64,000 bases of DNA from an uncultured Pseudomonadota bacterium. Lineage in GTDB: Bacteria > Pseudomonadota > Gammaproteobacteria > Steroidobacterales > Steroidobacteraceae. This document shows positions 7,985 to 17,009 of the stretch, one piece after another; position 1 is the first letter of the stretch, and each line of letters begins with the position of its first letter. The DNA is taken from assembly GCA_903862885.1 (NCBI GenBank), contig CAIOZU010000004.1, positions 1 to 64,000 on the forward strand. Reading direction: 5' to 3'. The notes below the pieces were generated by a model, which saw only the letters and a list, made by a program, of their open reading frames with translations, was not told the origin of the DNA and ran no database searches. The position numbers and the translations under genes are program-made.

Positions 7985-10444
7985 ATGTCTATTCCGACTC
8001 ATTCAAGTGTGGTGATCATTGGCGGCGGTATCGCTGGTTGTTCGGTTGCCTATCATCTCACCAAGCTCGGTGTCACAGATGTCGTGCTTTTAGAGCGCAA
8101 GCAACTCACCTCAGGCACCACATGGCATGCGGCCGGACTGGTCGGTCAGTTGCGTGCCACCCGAAACCTGACAGAACTCGCGAAATACACGGCCGATTTG
8201 TATCACGCGCTGGAAGCAGAAACGGGCCAGGCGACGGGCTTTAAGCAGAATGGATCCATCAGTGTTGCTAAAACCGTGGAGCGCTTTGAAGAATTAAAGC
8301 GTGGCGCATCTATGGGTAAGACTTTTGGTCTGGAAGTGGATCTATTGAGTGCCGCGCAAATCAAGGAGCGCTGGCCGCTACTGAAAGTCGATGATGTGGT
8401 TGGCGGTATTTTTTTGCCAAAAGACGGCCAGACTAATCCGATCGACACCACACATGCGTTGGCGAAAGGAGCAAAGCAGCGCGGTGCCCGCATATTTGAG
8501 AACACGAAAGTCACGCGCATTCTGGTCGAAGGTGGCCGTGCCGTTGGTGTGGAAACTGAGCAAGGGACGATCCGTGCGGATACCGTCGTATTATGTGGTG
8601 GTATGTGGTCTCATCAGTTGGCTTCAGATATCGGTGTGGCTGTGCCTTTACATGCGGCCGAACATTTTTACATTGTGACTGAGCCCATTGAGGGAATCCC
8701 GCGTGATCTGCCCGTCCTTCGAGTGCAGGATGAATGCGCCTATTACAAAGAAGACGCCGGTAAGATTTTGATGGGCTGTTTTGAGCCCGTGGCAAAGCCT
8801 TGGGGCATGAAAGGCATCTCTGAGGAGTTCTGCTTTGATACCTTGCCTGAGGACTATGAGCACTTCGAGCCGATTTTAAACGCAGCGGTGAAGCGAGTGC
8901 CGGTGCTTGAGAATGCCGGCATTCAGCTGTTCTTCAACGGACCGGAGAGCTTTACACCGGATGATCGTTACTACATGGGTGAAACGCCCGAGGTGCGTGA
9001 TCTGTTTTTGGCGACTGGCTTTAATTCTGTTGGCATTGCGGGCAGTGGCGGTGCCGGCAAGGTGTTGGCGCAGTGGATTGTTGATCGTAGACCCCCCATG
9101 GATCTATGCGATGTCGACGTCAGACGAGTCATGCCTTTCCAGCGCAACAAGCGCTACTTGCATGATCGCACCGTTGAGACACTCGGGCTTTTATACGCCA
9201 TGCACTGGCCCTATTACCAATATCAGACGGCGCGCAATGCGCGGCGTACGCCGCTGCATGATCGGCTCATTGCCGCGGGGGCCTGTATGGGTGAGACCGC
9301 GGGTTGGGAGCGCCCGAACTGGTATGCCGCACCCGGATCGACACCAGTTTATGAGTACTCTTACGGTCGGCAGAACTGGTTTGAGGCCTGTCGCGTCGAG
9401 TGTGAGGCTGTTCGCGATCGGGTTGGACTTTTTGATCAGACCTGCTTTGCGAAATTTTTAGTACAAGGCGCCGATGCGCTTGGCATTCTTAACCAGCTAT
9501 CGACCGCCGAGATGAATGTGCCGGTCGGTCGCATTGTGTACACCCAGTGGCTAAACGATCGTGGTGGCATTGAGGCCGATCTCACGGTGACACGCCTCGG
9601 CGAGCAGGAATACATGGTGGTGACCTCCGCCATTTGTCAGACACGCGATCTAGCGTGGCTTAAAAAGCACATCACAGCGAGAGCGAATGCCAGTTGTTGG
9701 GTAACGGATGTGACTGCGGGTGTGGCGATGCTCGGCTTGATGGGCCCTAAGAGTCGTGCCTTACTAGAAGCACTGTCGGGTGCTGATTTATCTAATGCCA
9801 CGCACCCTTTCGGGTGGTCACGCGAGATTGAAATTGGCTACGCCCGGCCGCGTGCCAGTCGTATCACGTATGTCGGTGAGTTGGGCTATGAGCTGTATGT
9901 GTCGGCTGAGCATGTACTTGATGTCTATGAGCGCTTAGTTGAAGCGGGACAAGCCTTTGGTCTTGTGCATGCTGGCTACCACGCCATGGGGGCGTGTCGT
10001 GTGGAAAAGGGATACCGACACTGGAGTCATGACATTGCGGATGAGGACACGCCGCTCGAGTCGGGCCTTGGATTCACGGTGGCTTGGGACAAGCCGGGAG
10101 GCTTTATTGGTCGAGACGCATTGATCGTTCAGCGCGCCCAGGGTGTGCTCACCAAGCGACTGGTACAGGTGATGCTGCTGCAAGATGGCGCTGACACACC
10201 TATGCTGTATCACGAAGAGCCGATTTGCCGAAATGGCGTGATTGTTGGATCAATTAAGTCAGGGGCGTGGGGACACCGTTTGGGTAAGTCACTGGGCATG
10301 GGCTATGTCAGTGTAGACAGTGGCGTCACTAAGGAATGGCTAGAGGGTGGCACGTGGGAAGTAGAAGTTGCGTGCACGCGCTTTGCAGCCCGCGTGCAAC
10401 TGGCGCCTTTTTATGATCCGAAAAATGAGCGCATAAAAGCCTAA
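7985..10444 (+). CDS. Dimethylglycine/sarcosine dehydrogenase-like flavoprotein (DAO + GcvT), paralogue 1
   Basis: 819 residues. An N-terminal DAO-type FAD domain (VVIIGGGIAGCSVAYHL) is followed by the WHAAGL segment, whose His carries covalent FAD in mammalian DMGDH. Then come the FAO_M linker and C-terminal GCV_T and GCV_T_C folate-binding domains (from about residue 430; GELGYELYVSAEHV). The family oxidatively demethylates dimethylglycine or sarcosine and passes the C1 unit to THF as 5,10-methylene-THF. The exact substrate cannot be read from sequence. It lies 86 bp after the XRE-cupin regulator and is followed by a second paralogue. Electrons probably go to ETF or the quinone pool (family knowledge). 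Confidence 0.9.
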   Translation: MSIPTHSSVVIIGGGIAGCSVAYHLTKLGVTDVVLLERKQLTSGTTWHAAGLVGQLRATRNLTELAKYTADLYHALEAETGQATGFKQNGSISVAKTVERFEELKRGASMGKTFGLEVDLLSAAQIKERWPLLKVDDVVGGIFLPKDGQTNPIDTTHALAKGAKQRGARIFENTKVTRILVEGGRAVGVETEQGTIRADTVVLCGGMWSHQLASDIGVAVPLHAAEHFYIVTEPIEGIPRDLPVLRVQDECAYYKEDAGKILMGCFEPVAKPWGMKGISEEFCFDTLPEDYEHFEPILNAAVKRVPVLENAGIQLFFNGPESFTPDDRYYMGETPEVRDLFLATGFNSVGIAGSGGAGKVLAQWIVDRRPPMDLCDVDVRRVMPFQRNKRYLHDRTVETLGLLYAMHWPYYQYQTARNARRTPLHDRLIAAGACMGETAGWERPNWYAAPGSTPVYEYSYGRQNWFEACRVECEAVRDRVGLFDQTCFAKFLVQGADALGILNQLSTAEMNVPVGRIVYTQWLNDRGGIEADLTVTRLGEQEYMVVTSAICQTRDLAWLKKHITARANASCWVTDVTAGVAMLGLMGPKSRALLEALSGADLSNATHPFGWSREIEIGYARPRASRITYVGELGYELYVSAEHVLDVYERLVEAGQAFGLVHAGYHAMGACRVEKGYRHWSHDIADEDTPLESGLGFTVAWDKPGGFIGRDALIVQRAQGVLTKRLVQVMLLQDGADTPMLYHEEPICRNGVIVGSIKSGAWGHRLGKSLGMGYVSVDSGVTKEWLEGGTWEVEVACTRFAARVQLAPFYDPKNERIKA

Positions 10445-10507
10445 CAATCGTCGCGTCGAGACTGTCTTGACGTCATCTGAATTTAAGAGTTGGAGAGTGA
10501 ATTCGAT

Positions 10508-12928
10508 ATGAAGACACATGCAAAAGTGGTAATTATTGGTGGTGGTTCAGTCGGCTGTAGTGCGCTGTATCACCTCACGGAGTTGGGGATCACCGACGTG
10601 GTGCTGTTAGAGCGCGATGAATTGACAGCAGGCTCCACATGGCATGCTGCCGGTAACTGCCCGAACTTCTCAACGTCTTGGAACCTCATCAAGTTGCAGC
10701 GCCACAGCACCAAGCTGTATGAAGGTCTCGCAAAAAAAGTCGGTTACGACATTAATTACCACATCACCGGCAGTATTCGTCTGGCGCATACCCAGGATCG
10801 GGTAGATGAGTTTAAACATGTGCTGTCTCAAGCCCGCGCGCAGGGTATTGAGTTTGAAATGATGACGCCGGCGGATATCACCGCTAAGCATCCCTTCATG
10901 AAAACAGATGGCATCTTGGCAGGTCTTTGGGATCCGCATGATGGTGACATTGATCCGGCGCAGTTGACCCAAGCGCTGGCTAAGGGCGCCCGCGATCGAG
11001 GTGCTGAGATCCATCGTGGTACTAAGGTCACAGCGATTGAACGCATGCAAAATGGTGAGTGGAAAATCATTACCGACAAGGGCGAGATCGTCTGCGAGAA
11101 AGTGATTAATGCAGCGGGTTACCGCGGAGGTGAAGTTGCGGCCATGGTCGGTCAGTACTTGCCGATCGTGACGCTGGCACACCAGTATTTAGTGACTGAG
11201 GATATTCCGGAGTTGGTCGCCTTAGGCGCAGCCCGTCTGCCGTTGGTGCGCGACCCCGATGTCAGTTACTACCTGCGTCAAGAACGGCAGGGGTTGTTGT
11301 TAGGGCCTTATGAATGGCAGGCCACCGCTCATTGGTTGGATGGGGTGCCTTCTGAGTTTGCGAACCAGTTGTTTGATGATGCGCTGGAACGCCTAGAACC
11401 CTACATTGAGGCGGCCTGTGAGCGGGTGCCTATCTTGGGTTCCGTAGGCATTAAAACGGTGATCAATGGGCCGATTCCTTATGCGCCGGATGGTAACCCA
11501 TTGATTGGTCCTGCCCCTGGCTTGCCCGGGTTCTTCCATTGCTGTGGCTTCACGTTTGGCATTGTTCAGGCGGGGGGTGCCGGTAAAATTATTGCTGAGT
11601 GGGTAGCACACGGGCAGCCGGAGTGGGACATGTGGCCACTCGACTCCAGACGATATCTTGACTATGCCAACGATAAATTCACGCTGGCTAAGGCCATTGA
11701 AACCTACCAGCATGAGTATGGTATTGGTTACCCTGCGGAAGAGCGTCCTGCGGGCCGTCCTGCGAAGGTGTCGCCTGCGTATCTTCGTCTTAAGGAGAAA
11801 GGTGCGCGCTTTGGGGCGCGCGGTGGCTGGGAACGGGCCGTGTACTTTCCTAAAGAGGGAGATTCCAACGGTGCAGAATCGTCGTTCCGCCGCCCACATT
11901 GGCACACCGCGGTCGCGCGCGAGGCGAAAGCAGCCACCGAGCGCGTGGCAGTACTCGACTTGCCGGGATTCACTAAGTTTGAGGTGACGGGTTCAGGCGC
12001 CAATGCATGGATCAATCACATGGTGGCCGGTGTTGTGCCAAAGCCCGGTCGGACCGCACTCAACTACTTTTGTGCGCCGAGTGGCGGCATCGTCACCGAA
12101 ATGACCGTGACGACGCTCGCGCCAGATCGTTATTGGCTCATCAGTGCCGCGGCGGGTGAGCGTCATGACGAACATTGGTTGCAGGAACACTTACCGAGTG
12201 CTGCGGTGCGGCTTGAGAACCTCTCGGGACGTTATGGCACCCTCATTGTGGTGGGTCCTAAATCACGTGAGGTGTTGTCACTGCTCACGCGTACTGATCT
12301 GTCGAATGAAGCCTTTCCTTGGCTGTCGGTACGCACCATGGAGATCGGCTATACCAAGGCTTACGCCGTGCGCGTGAACTATGTGGGGGAGCTCGGCTGG
12401 GAACTTCACTTGCCGACAGAGCACTTGCTGTCTGTTTATGACCTGTTGTTTGATGCAGGTCAGTCGTTTGGTATCAGTGATTATGGTCTGTATGCCATGG
12501 ACAGCTTGCGTCTCGAAAAATGCTATCGCTCTTGGAAGGCGGATTTGACCACTGAGTACACGCCGTACATGGCGTCTTTAGACCGCTTTGTGCGTTTAGA
12601 GAAAGCGGGGGGATTTATCGGCCAAGAGGCTTTAAAAATCGAGGCGGCGACCGGTCCTAAGGAGCGTTTTGTTCCTTTAATCGTTGATGCCGCCGATGCA
12701 GATGCGGCAGCCGTGTCCATTGTCTATCACCGCGACCAGCCGGTGGGGCTTGTGACCTCAGGAGGTTACGGCTATCGCATCAATCAAAGCATTGCATTGG
12801 CCTATGTACGCACCGATTTGGCAGTAGCCGGCCAAGAACTGCACATTGATATTCTAGGATCGCGGCGCAAGGCGGTCGTGGGGCGTGAGCCCCTCTTTGA
12901 TCCAGAGAATCTCAGACTGAAGGCATGA
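10508..12928 (+). CDS. Dimethylglycine/sarcosine dehydrogenase-like flavoprotein (DAO + GcvT), paralogue 2
   Basis: 806 residues from the ATG at 10508, which has GGAGAG about 10 bp upstream; a TTG at 10490 would add six residues. It has the same architecture as the upstream paralogue: VVIIGGGSVGCSALYHL, TWHAAGN (flavinylation-type His), FAO_M, and GCV_T with GELGWELHLPTEHL. It differs from paralogue 1 in active-site surroundings (HAAGNCPNFSTSW against HAAGLVGQLRATRN), so a different N-methyl substrate is likely. It is followed directly by a strong terminator, so the two genes form a unit. Confidence 0.9.
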   Translation: MKTHAKVVIIGGGSVGCSALYHLTELGITDVVLLERDELTAGSTWHAAGNCPNFSTSWNLIKLQRHSTKLYEGLAKKVGYDINYHITGSIRLAHTQDRVDEFKHVLSQARAQGIEFEMMTPADITAKHPFMKTDGILAGLWDPHDGDIDPAQLTQALAKGARDRGAEIHRGTKVTAIERMQNGEWKIITDKGEIVCEKVINAAGYRGGEVAAMVGQYLPIVTLAHQYLVTEDIPELVALGAARLPLVRDPDVSYYLRQERQGLLLGPYEWQATAHWLDGVPSEFANQLFDDALERLEPYIEAACERVPILGSVGIKTVINGPIPYAPDGNPLIGPAPGLPGFFHCCGFTFGIVQAGGAGKIIAEWVAHGQPEWDMWPLDSRRYLDYANDKFTLAKAIETYQHEYGIGYPAEERPAGRPAKVSPAYLRLKEKGARFGARGGWERAVYFPKEGDSNGAESSFRRPHWHTAVAREAKAATERVAVLDLPGFTKFEVTGSGANAWINHMVAGVVPKPGRTALNYFCAPSGGIVTEMTVTTLAPDRYWLISAAAGERHDEHWLQEHLPSAAVRLENLSGRYGTLIVVGPKSREVLSLLTRTDLSNEAFPWLSVRTMEIGYTKAYAVRVNYVGELGWELHLPTEHLLSVYDLLFDAGQSFGISDYGLYAMDSLRLEKCYRSWKADLTTEYTPYMASLDRFVRLEKAGGFIGQEALKIEAATGPKERFVPLIVDAADADAAAVSIVYHRDQPVGLVTSGGYGYRINQSIALAYVRTDLAVAGQELHIDILGSRRKAVVGREPLFDPENLRLKA

Positions 12929-12956
12929 GCCTTGGCGTAGTCTCGATGTGCCGGTC

Positions 12957-12983
12957 AGGCCCGCTTTCGCGGGCCTTTTTTTT
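12957..12983 (+). terminator. Strong intrinsic terminator after the two DMGDH-like genes
   Basis: A perfect 8-bp stem AGGCCCGC / GCGGGCCT with loop TTTC is followed by a run of eight T (12976-12983). It lies about 30 bp after the stop of paralogue 2 and closes the transcription unit. Confidence 0.9.
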
Positions 12984-13075
12984 GGTGGGCTGCGCGGCAA
13001 TCGGATTGAAGTGCAGGACGACCCCTTAAAGAGCGCTAGGCGCCAAGGATGAGTGGGGGGCCATCGATCAACCTG

Positions 13076-13091
13076 TGTGACGTGAGTCACA
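13076..13091. promoter_or_regulatory. CRP-type site, distal
   Basis: TGTGACGTGAGTCACA is an exact match to TGTGA-N6-TCACA, with symmetric 6-bp arms TGTGAC/GTCACA. It lies 247 bp upstream of the ATG at 13323 and exactly 210 bp from a second such site. Confidence 0.65.
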
Positions 13092-13143
13092 AAATGAAAT
13101 GTTTCTGTCAGTGCAGAGCGATCGCGCCGCCGTCTCGGCGCCG

Positions 13144-13206
13144 ACGTTATGTCAAATGCGCGCCACGTTATGTTGAATGGCGGCTGCATTATGTTGAATA
13201 GACTGA
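13144..13206. repeat. Three tandem 21-bp imperfect repeats
   Basis: Copies start at 13144, 13165 and 13186, sharing the core TTATGT-N2-AAT in exact 21-bp register (TTATG at 13147, 13168 and 13189). The flanks of each unit vary. The pattern resembles either an iterated protein-binding site (two helical turns apart) or the multiple terminal repeats of IS21-family elements. No transposase gene is nearby. Confidence 0.7.
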
Positions 13207-13235
13207 GAATACTTAGCAACTTAAGGGGAAATGTG

Positions 13236-13251
13236 ACCCCCACGTGGGGGT
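13236..13251. promoter_or_regulatory. 16-bp perfect palindrome
   Basis: ACCCCCACGTGGGGGT is fully self-complementary. It lies between the 21-bp repeats and the proximal CRP-type site and could be an operator or a short hairpin. No known binding factor is assigned. Confidence 0.45.
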
Positions 13252-13285
13252 GATTCGGTTAGAGTTGCGCCCTGTGGAGCGAAAG

Positions 13286-13301
13286 TGTGACGCGCGTCAC
13301 A
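13286..13301. promoter_or_regulatory. CRP-type site, proximal
   Basis: TGTGACGCGCGTCACA is an exact TGTGA-N6-TCACA match inside an 18-bp perfect palindrome (GTGTGACGCGCGTCACAC). It ends only 21 bp before the ATG at 13323. That is unusually close for an activator site and would fit repression or a promoter very near the start codon. Confidence 0.65.
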
Positions 13302-13322
13302 CACTAATCTGGGGGTTGACGC

Positions 13323-14711
13323 ATGACTCTAAACCAAGGCTTGAAATGCTTTGCGCAGCGGCTGCGCCTGCGTACGCGGCAAGCCTTAATATGCCCTCGC
13401 TCCGCGCTGCGACCGTGCGTTGGCTTATTCGCGGCGCTTGTGTTTAGTGCGACGGCGATGGCCTCTAGCACCTCGAGCGTTCAGAGTTCGCGAAGCAACA
13501 ATATGGTTTATCTGACCAGTGTGTCGGGTGGTCACACGGCGCGTATCGGTCTGAATACGGACTGGGGTGGGGCGATCGTTGAGGTCAGCCTTGATAGCGT
13601 CAACTATGTGAACGCTCATGACAGCGGTCGCGAGGTGCAGCCGGCTCTGTATGACGGCAATGCGCCCTACACCAATTTTAACTGCAGCCCTTGTACGGGC
13701 ACCTGGGGTTGGAATCCGGTCTTAGGGGGGGATAAATACAACCATGGTAGTCCCGTGACTGCAGTGACCCTAGGCACCAACTCGGTGTCTGTAACCACCA
13801 CAGCCTTGGAATGGAACCCGGACGATAAAGGCGGTGGCGCGACGACGCCAATTGCCTCGAACGTCACGATGACCCAAACCGTCAGCGTAGTTCCAGGCTC
13901 GCCACTCGCATTCCAGGTGCAGGTCACGATGACCCATAACGGTACCGAACAGCGTTATCTGGACAATCAAGAATTTCCAGCGGTCTACGTCAACTCACAG
14001 TACAGTCGCTTCAGCTACTACAGTGGTACGAAGCCTTGGACCAGTGCCGCGGTGACCACGTTGTCATCGGTCCCCACCTCGCCAGGCACGGGCCAGCTTT
14101 ATTCAGCTGAGCAGTGGAGTGCATTTACGAATAAGAGCAACGTCGGATTGACCGTCTACGTGCCGGGTCAATATCCTTATGTGACTGCTGCCTCCTTGCC
14201 GGGGCTTGGGGGCTCTGGTCCATTGGGTGATGCCAGCTACTACTCTCATACCTTTGCACCCATGACGGTAGGCCCGAGGGCAGTCATTCAAGGCACGATG
14301 TATCTGATCCCAGGCAGTGCCACCACGGCACGCACCATCGTGAATGGGCTGCATAGTTCACTGAGTAACGCTGATATCGCTCCTCCCTTTGGTAATGTGG
14401 AAGCACCCGCGCAAGGGGCTACGGTGTCGGGCGCGAGTGTGGCGATCTCGGGTTGGGCCATTGACAACGTCGCGGTCGCGTCGCTCAGTGTCCTTGTAGA
14501 CGGTGTGGTCGTTGCTACTCCCTCGGTGAGTAATCCGCGCACTGACGTGGCCTCCGCTTATCCACACGTCGCCTCCGCCAACTCGGGGTGGGGTTTTTAC
14601 TTTAATTCGAACTCAATCAGCAATGGCTCCCATGCGATCACAGTGAAAATCACTGACTCATCGGGCAATATCAGTCTACTCGCGCCGATCTATGTCACGG
14701 TTAGCAACTGA
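13323..14711 (+). CDS. Secreted protein with C-terminal bacterial Ig-like domain, function unknown
   Basis: 462 residues with an N-terminal basic region and a hydrophobic export segment ending near ATAMASST (about residue 45), so probably periplasmic or secreted. The middle (about 60-350) is a beta-rich domain with NAHDSGREVQPALYDG, a Cys pair NCSPCTGTWGWNP and GGDKYNHGSPV. I do not recognise it as a named family, though the beta-sandwich flavour recalls carbohydrate-active or mutarotase-like folds. The C-terminus (about 360-462) is an Ig-like repeat (VEAPAQGATVSGASVAISGW, VLVDGVVVATP, ITVKITDSSGN). The weak ribosome site and the CRP-type site 21 bp upstream make its control unusual. Confidence 0.8.
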   Translation: MTLNQGLKCFAQRLRLRTRQALICPRSALRPCVGLFAALVFSATAMASSTSSVQSSRSNNMVYLTSVSGGHTARIGLNTDWGGAIVEVSLDSVNYVNAHDSGREVQPALYDGNAPYTNFNCSPCTGTWGWNPVLGGDKYNHGSPVTAVTLGTNSVSVTTTALEWNPDDKGGGATTPIASNVTMTQTVSVVPGSPLAFQVQVTMTHNGTEQRYLDNQEFPAVYVNSQYSRFSYYSGTKPWTSAAVTTLSSVPTSPGTGQLYSAEQWSAFTNKSNVGLTVYVPGQYPYVTAASLPGLGGSGPLGDASYYSHTFAPMTVGPRAVIQGTMYLIPGSATTARTIVNGLHSSLSNADIAPPFGNVEAPAQGATVSGASVAISGWAIDNVAVASLSVLVDGVVVATPSVSNPRTDVASAYPHVASANSGWGFYFNSNSISNGSHAITVKITDSSGNISLLAPIYVTVSN

Positions 14712-14745
14712 TTAGCATCTAGATCCCGTGCCTATGACCCTCGTC

Positions 14746-15885
14746 CTAGAGGGCGGTCTTGATTCGCGTCCATGTGCGGGTGCGCACGCGCTCTGTCGCC
14801 GCGCTCACCTCATGGGTGAGGTACAAGCGCTCCATCAGCTGCTCGGTTGGATACAGCGTCGGGTCGCTTAAGATCGCAGGATCTACCCATCGATTCGCTG
14901 ACGCATTGTCGTTGCCATAATGGGTGTCGTTGGTCACCGACGCGATCACCAATGGATCCAGTATGAAGTTTAAAAATACATGGGCTTCCACTGGGTGAGG
15001 GGCGTCCGCTGGAATCAGTAAGCCACTGTAGGTCGCGTTGGCGCCTTCCTTAGGGATAGTGAAGGCTAAATCAAGGCGACTGCCAGCCGCCTTTGCACGA
15101 CTCATGGCGACGGCATAGTCACTGGACCAACTCATCGCAATACAAGCCTCCTGATTCGCCAGTGCGCTGGTGTACTCCACTGAGTCGAATGTTCTAATGT
15201 AGGGACGAACCGCCATGATGATATTAGCCGCAGCTTGGTAGTCTTCGGCTCGATCCGTATTTGGATCCAGATGCAGGTAATTGAGCGCGAGCTGTAACAC
15301 ATCTTCAGCTGAGTCCAGAAAAATAACGCCGCAGTCGGCGAATTTTTTTATATTTTCGACTTTAAAAATCAGATCCAAGCTGTCGACTGGTGCATTTGGC
15401 ATGCGCGCTTTCACCATGCCAACGTTATACGCGAAGCCATTGATCGCATGCAGATAGGGAACCGCGTACTGGTTGCCGGGGTCTGCGGTATTAAAGATAG
15501 CCAGTGCCTTTGGGTTGAGATGGTGCCAGTTGGGGAGTTTGCTGCGATCCAGTTTCTGGTACGCCCCTGCTTTGATTTGCCGGCTAAAGTAATTGGTGGA
15601 GGTACTGACTACATCGTAGCCTGAACCGCCAGCGAGGAGCTTCGCCTCAAGCGTCGCATCCGAATCGAAGGTGTCATAGTTGACTTGAATGCCCGTCGCT
15701 TTTTCAAAGTCAGTGACTGTGTGATGGCCGATGAAATCCGCCCAATTATAAATGCTGACGGTCCGCCCGGCAGGTTGTTTAGGGTCCGTCGAATGACTGC
15801 AACCTGTGCCCGTGATTAAAACAGCCGCTACCGTCACCACGCGTAGCAACGGTTCGAGAAAGCGTCTGGGGTAAACAGACATCAT
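14746..15885 (-). CDS. PotF/PotD-like polyamine-family periplasmic binding protein, second copy
   Basis: About 379 residues from the ATG at 15885 (MMSVYPRR); a GTG at 15915 would overlap the previous gene. The export signal ends in TGTGC, only a weak lipobox. It has the PotF signature SIYNWADFIG, then DPGNQYAVPYLHAINGFAYN, SWSSDYAVA and IPKEGA, ending RVRTRTWTRIKTAL. It is closely related to the gene just upstream, evidently a tandem duplication. The position of a PotF ligand Asp (FFDVF in E. coli, from memory) reads TYSGL here, so the ligand may not be putrescine. No permease or ATPase genes accompany it. Last gene of the sox operon. Confidence 0.88.
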   Translation of the reverse strand: MMSVYPRRFLEPLLRVVTVAAVLITGTGCSHSTDPKQPAGRTVSIYNWADFIGHHTVTDFEKATGIQVNYDTFDSDATLEAKLLAGGSGYDVVSTSTNYFSRQIKAGAYQKLDRSKLPNWHHLNPKALAIFNTADPGNQYAVPYLHAINGFAYNVGMVKARMPNAPVDSLDLIFKVENIKKFADCGVIFLDSAEDVLQLALNYLHLDPNTDRAEDYQAAANIIMAVRPYIRTFDSVEYTSALANQEACIAMSWSSDYAVAMSRAKAAGSRLDLAFTIPKEGANATYSGLLIPADAPHPVEAHVFLNFILDPLVIASVTNDTHYGNDNASANRWVDPAILSDPTLYPTEQLMERLYLTHEVSAATERVRTRTWTRIKTAL

Positions 15886-15887
15886 GT

Positions 15888-17009
15888 TTAAAGTGCCGTC
15901 TTGATACGGATCCACAGACGGGTTCTCAATCGCTCCGAATTCACATTGATCTCGCCGGGTACGAAGGCGTGGATCAGCGCACTCGGTGGTGGATACAGTA
16001 CGGGATCATTTAAGATATCCGGGTTAAGAAACGCCCGTGACGCTGGATTTTCATTTGGATAGCGGGTGTCATTAGTGACTTTTGCAATGACTTCGGGTCG
16101 TAGCAGGTAATTTAAGAACTCATGTGCCTCTTTGGGATGGGGCGCATCAATGGGAATTAAGAATCCATTAATGGTGTTGCTCGTGCCTTCCTTAGGGATA
16201 GTGAATGCGAGATTAACGTGAATGCCTGCATCCCGAGCGCGCTTACTGGCAATCCCAAAGTCGCTTGACCAGCCCATGGAGAGGCACAATTCACGGTTGG
16301 CTAAGCCATTCATGAACTCGACGGAGTCGAAGTTACGTATAAAAGGTCGCACCTTCATGAGTAGCTGCTCGGCTGACTTAAAGTCCTCCGGCCGGTCGCT
16401 GTTGGGATCTAGATGCAGATAGACCAGCGCGAGCTGCACCACATTGTCGGGTGAATCAAGGAATGTGATGCCACAGTCAGCAAACCGAGAGGCGACTTCC
16501 GGCTTAAACAGCATGTCTAAGCTATCCAGCGGCGCATTCGGCATGCGCTTTTTTATCATGTCGACGTTGTAGGCAAATCCATTATAAGAGTGCAGATAGG
16601 GCACTGCATACTGGTTTCCTGGATCGTAGACTGCGAGTTGCTTCAACACCGCAGGATCGATGTTGTTCCAGAGGATGAGTTGGGTACGGTCGATGGGCCG
16701 GTAAGCACCGGCCTTAATTTGGCGGCTAAAGAAATTTTCGGAAGTACTGACTAAGTCGTAACCAGACGCGCCGGTCAGCATTTTGGCTTCTAAGGTAGAG
16801 TCAGCATCGAAGGTGTCATAGTCCACCTTAATGCCTGTTTCTTTTTCGAAATCAGCTATCGTGGTGGTTCCGATGTAGTCGGACCAGTTATATATGCTGA
16901 GGTGGCGATCAGCGTGATCAGTCGAATGGTCGGTGGTGCGCTGACAACCTGCTAGGCCAGTGAACCATAAGGCCCAAGCCAGACAGGAGCCGATGCGCTG
17001 TGAGGTCAC
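15888..17009 (-). CDS. PotF/PotD-like polyamine-family periplasmic binding lipoprotein, first copy
   Basis: 373 residues with a clear lipoprotein signal (lipobox LAGC, about residue 22). Family motifs are SIYNWSDYIG, GYDLVSTSENFFSRQIKAGA, DPGNQYAVPYLHSYNGFAYN, GWSSDFGIA and IPKEGTS, ending RLRTRLWIRIKTAL. The GTG start overlaps the soxG stop by 4 bp, so it is translated with the sarcosine oxidase operon. The PotF ligand-Asp region reads TINGF instead of FFDVF. Its operon suggests a methylated glycine or other quaternary amine as ligand, but that is inference. Confidence 0.9.
   Translation of the reverse strand: MTSQRIGSCLAWALWFTGLAGCQRTTDHSTDHADRHLSIYNWSDYIGTTTIADFEKETGIKVDYDTFDADSTLEAKMLTGASGYDLVSTSENFFSRQIKAGAYRPIDRTQLILWNNIDPAVLKQLAVYDPGNQYAVPYLHSYNGFAYNVDMIKKRMPNAPLDSLDMLFKPEVASRFADCGITFLDSPDNVVQLALVYLHLDPNSDRPEDFKSAEQLLMKVRPFIRNFDSVEFMNGLANRELCLSMGWSSDFGIASKRARDAGIHVNLAFTIPKEGTSNTINGFLIPIDAPHPKEAHEFLNYLLRPEVIAKVTNDTRYPNENPASRAFLNPDILNDPVLYPPPSALIHAFVPGEINVNSERLRTRLWIRIKTAL

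Larger units (their letters stand above)
12984..13322. other. Gene-free regulatory/relic region upstream of the secreted protein
   Basis: About 340 bp without a convincing gene but full of structure. It holds two perfect CRP-type sites, three tandem 21-bp repeats and a 16-bp perfect palindrome, listed separately. It may be a complex promoter, a relic terminus of an IS21-type element, or both. Confidence 0.6.

Noticed and set aside
14738-14753. CCCTC/GAGGG hairpin as a terminator between convergent genes
   Set aside because: The stem is only 5 bp, lacks a T-run and overlaps the stop codon region of the minus-strand gene; too weak to call.
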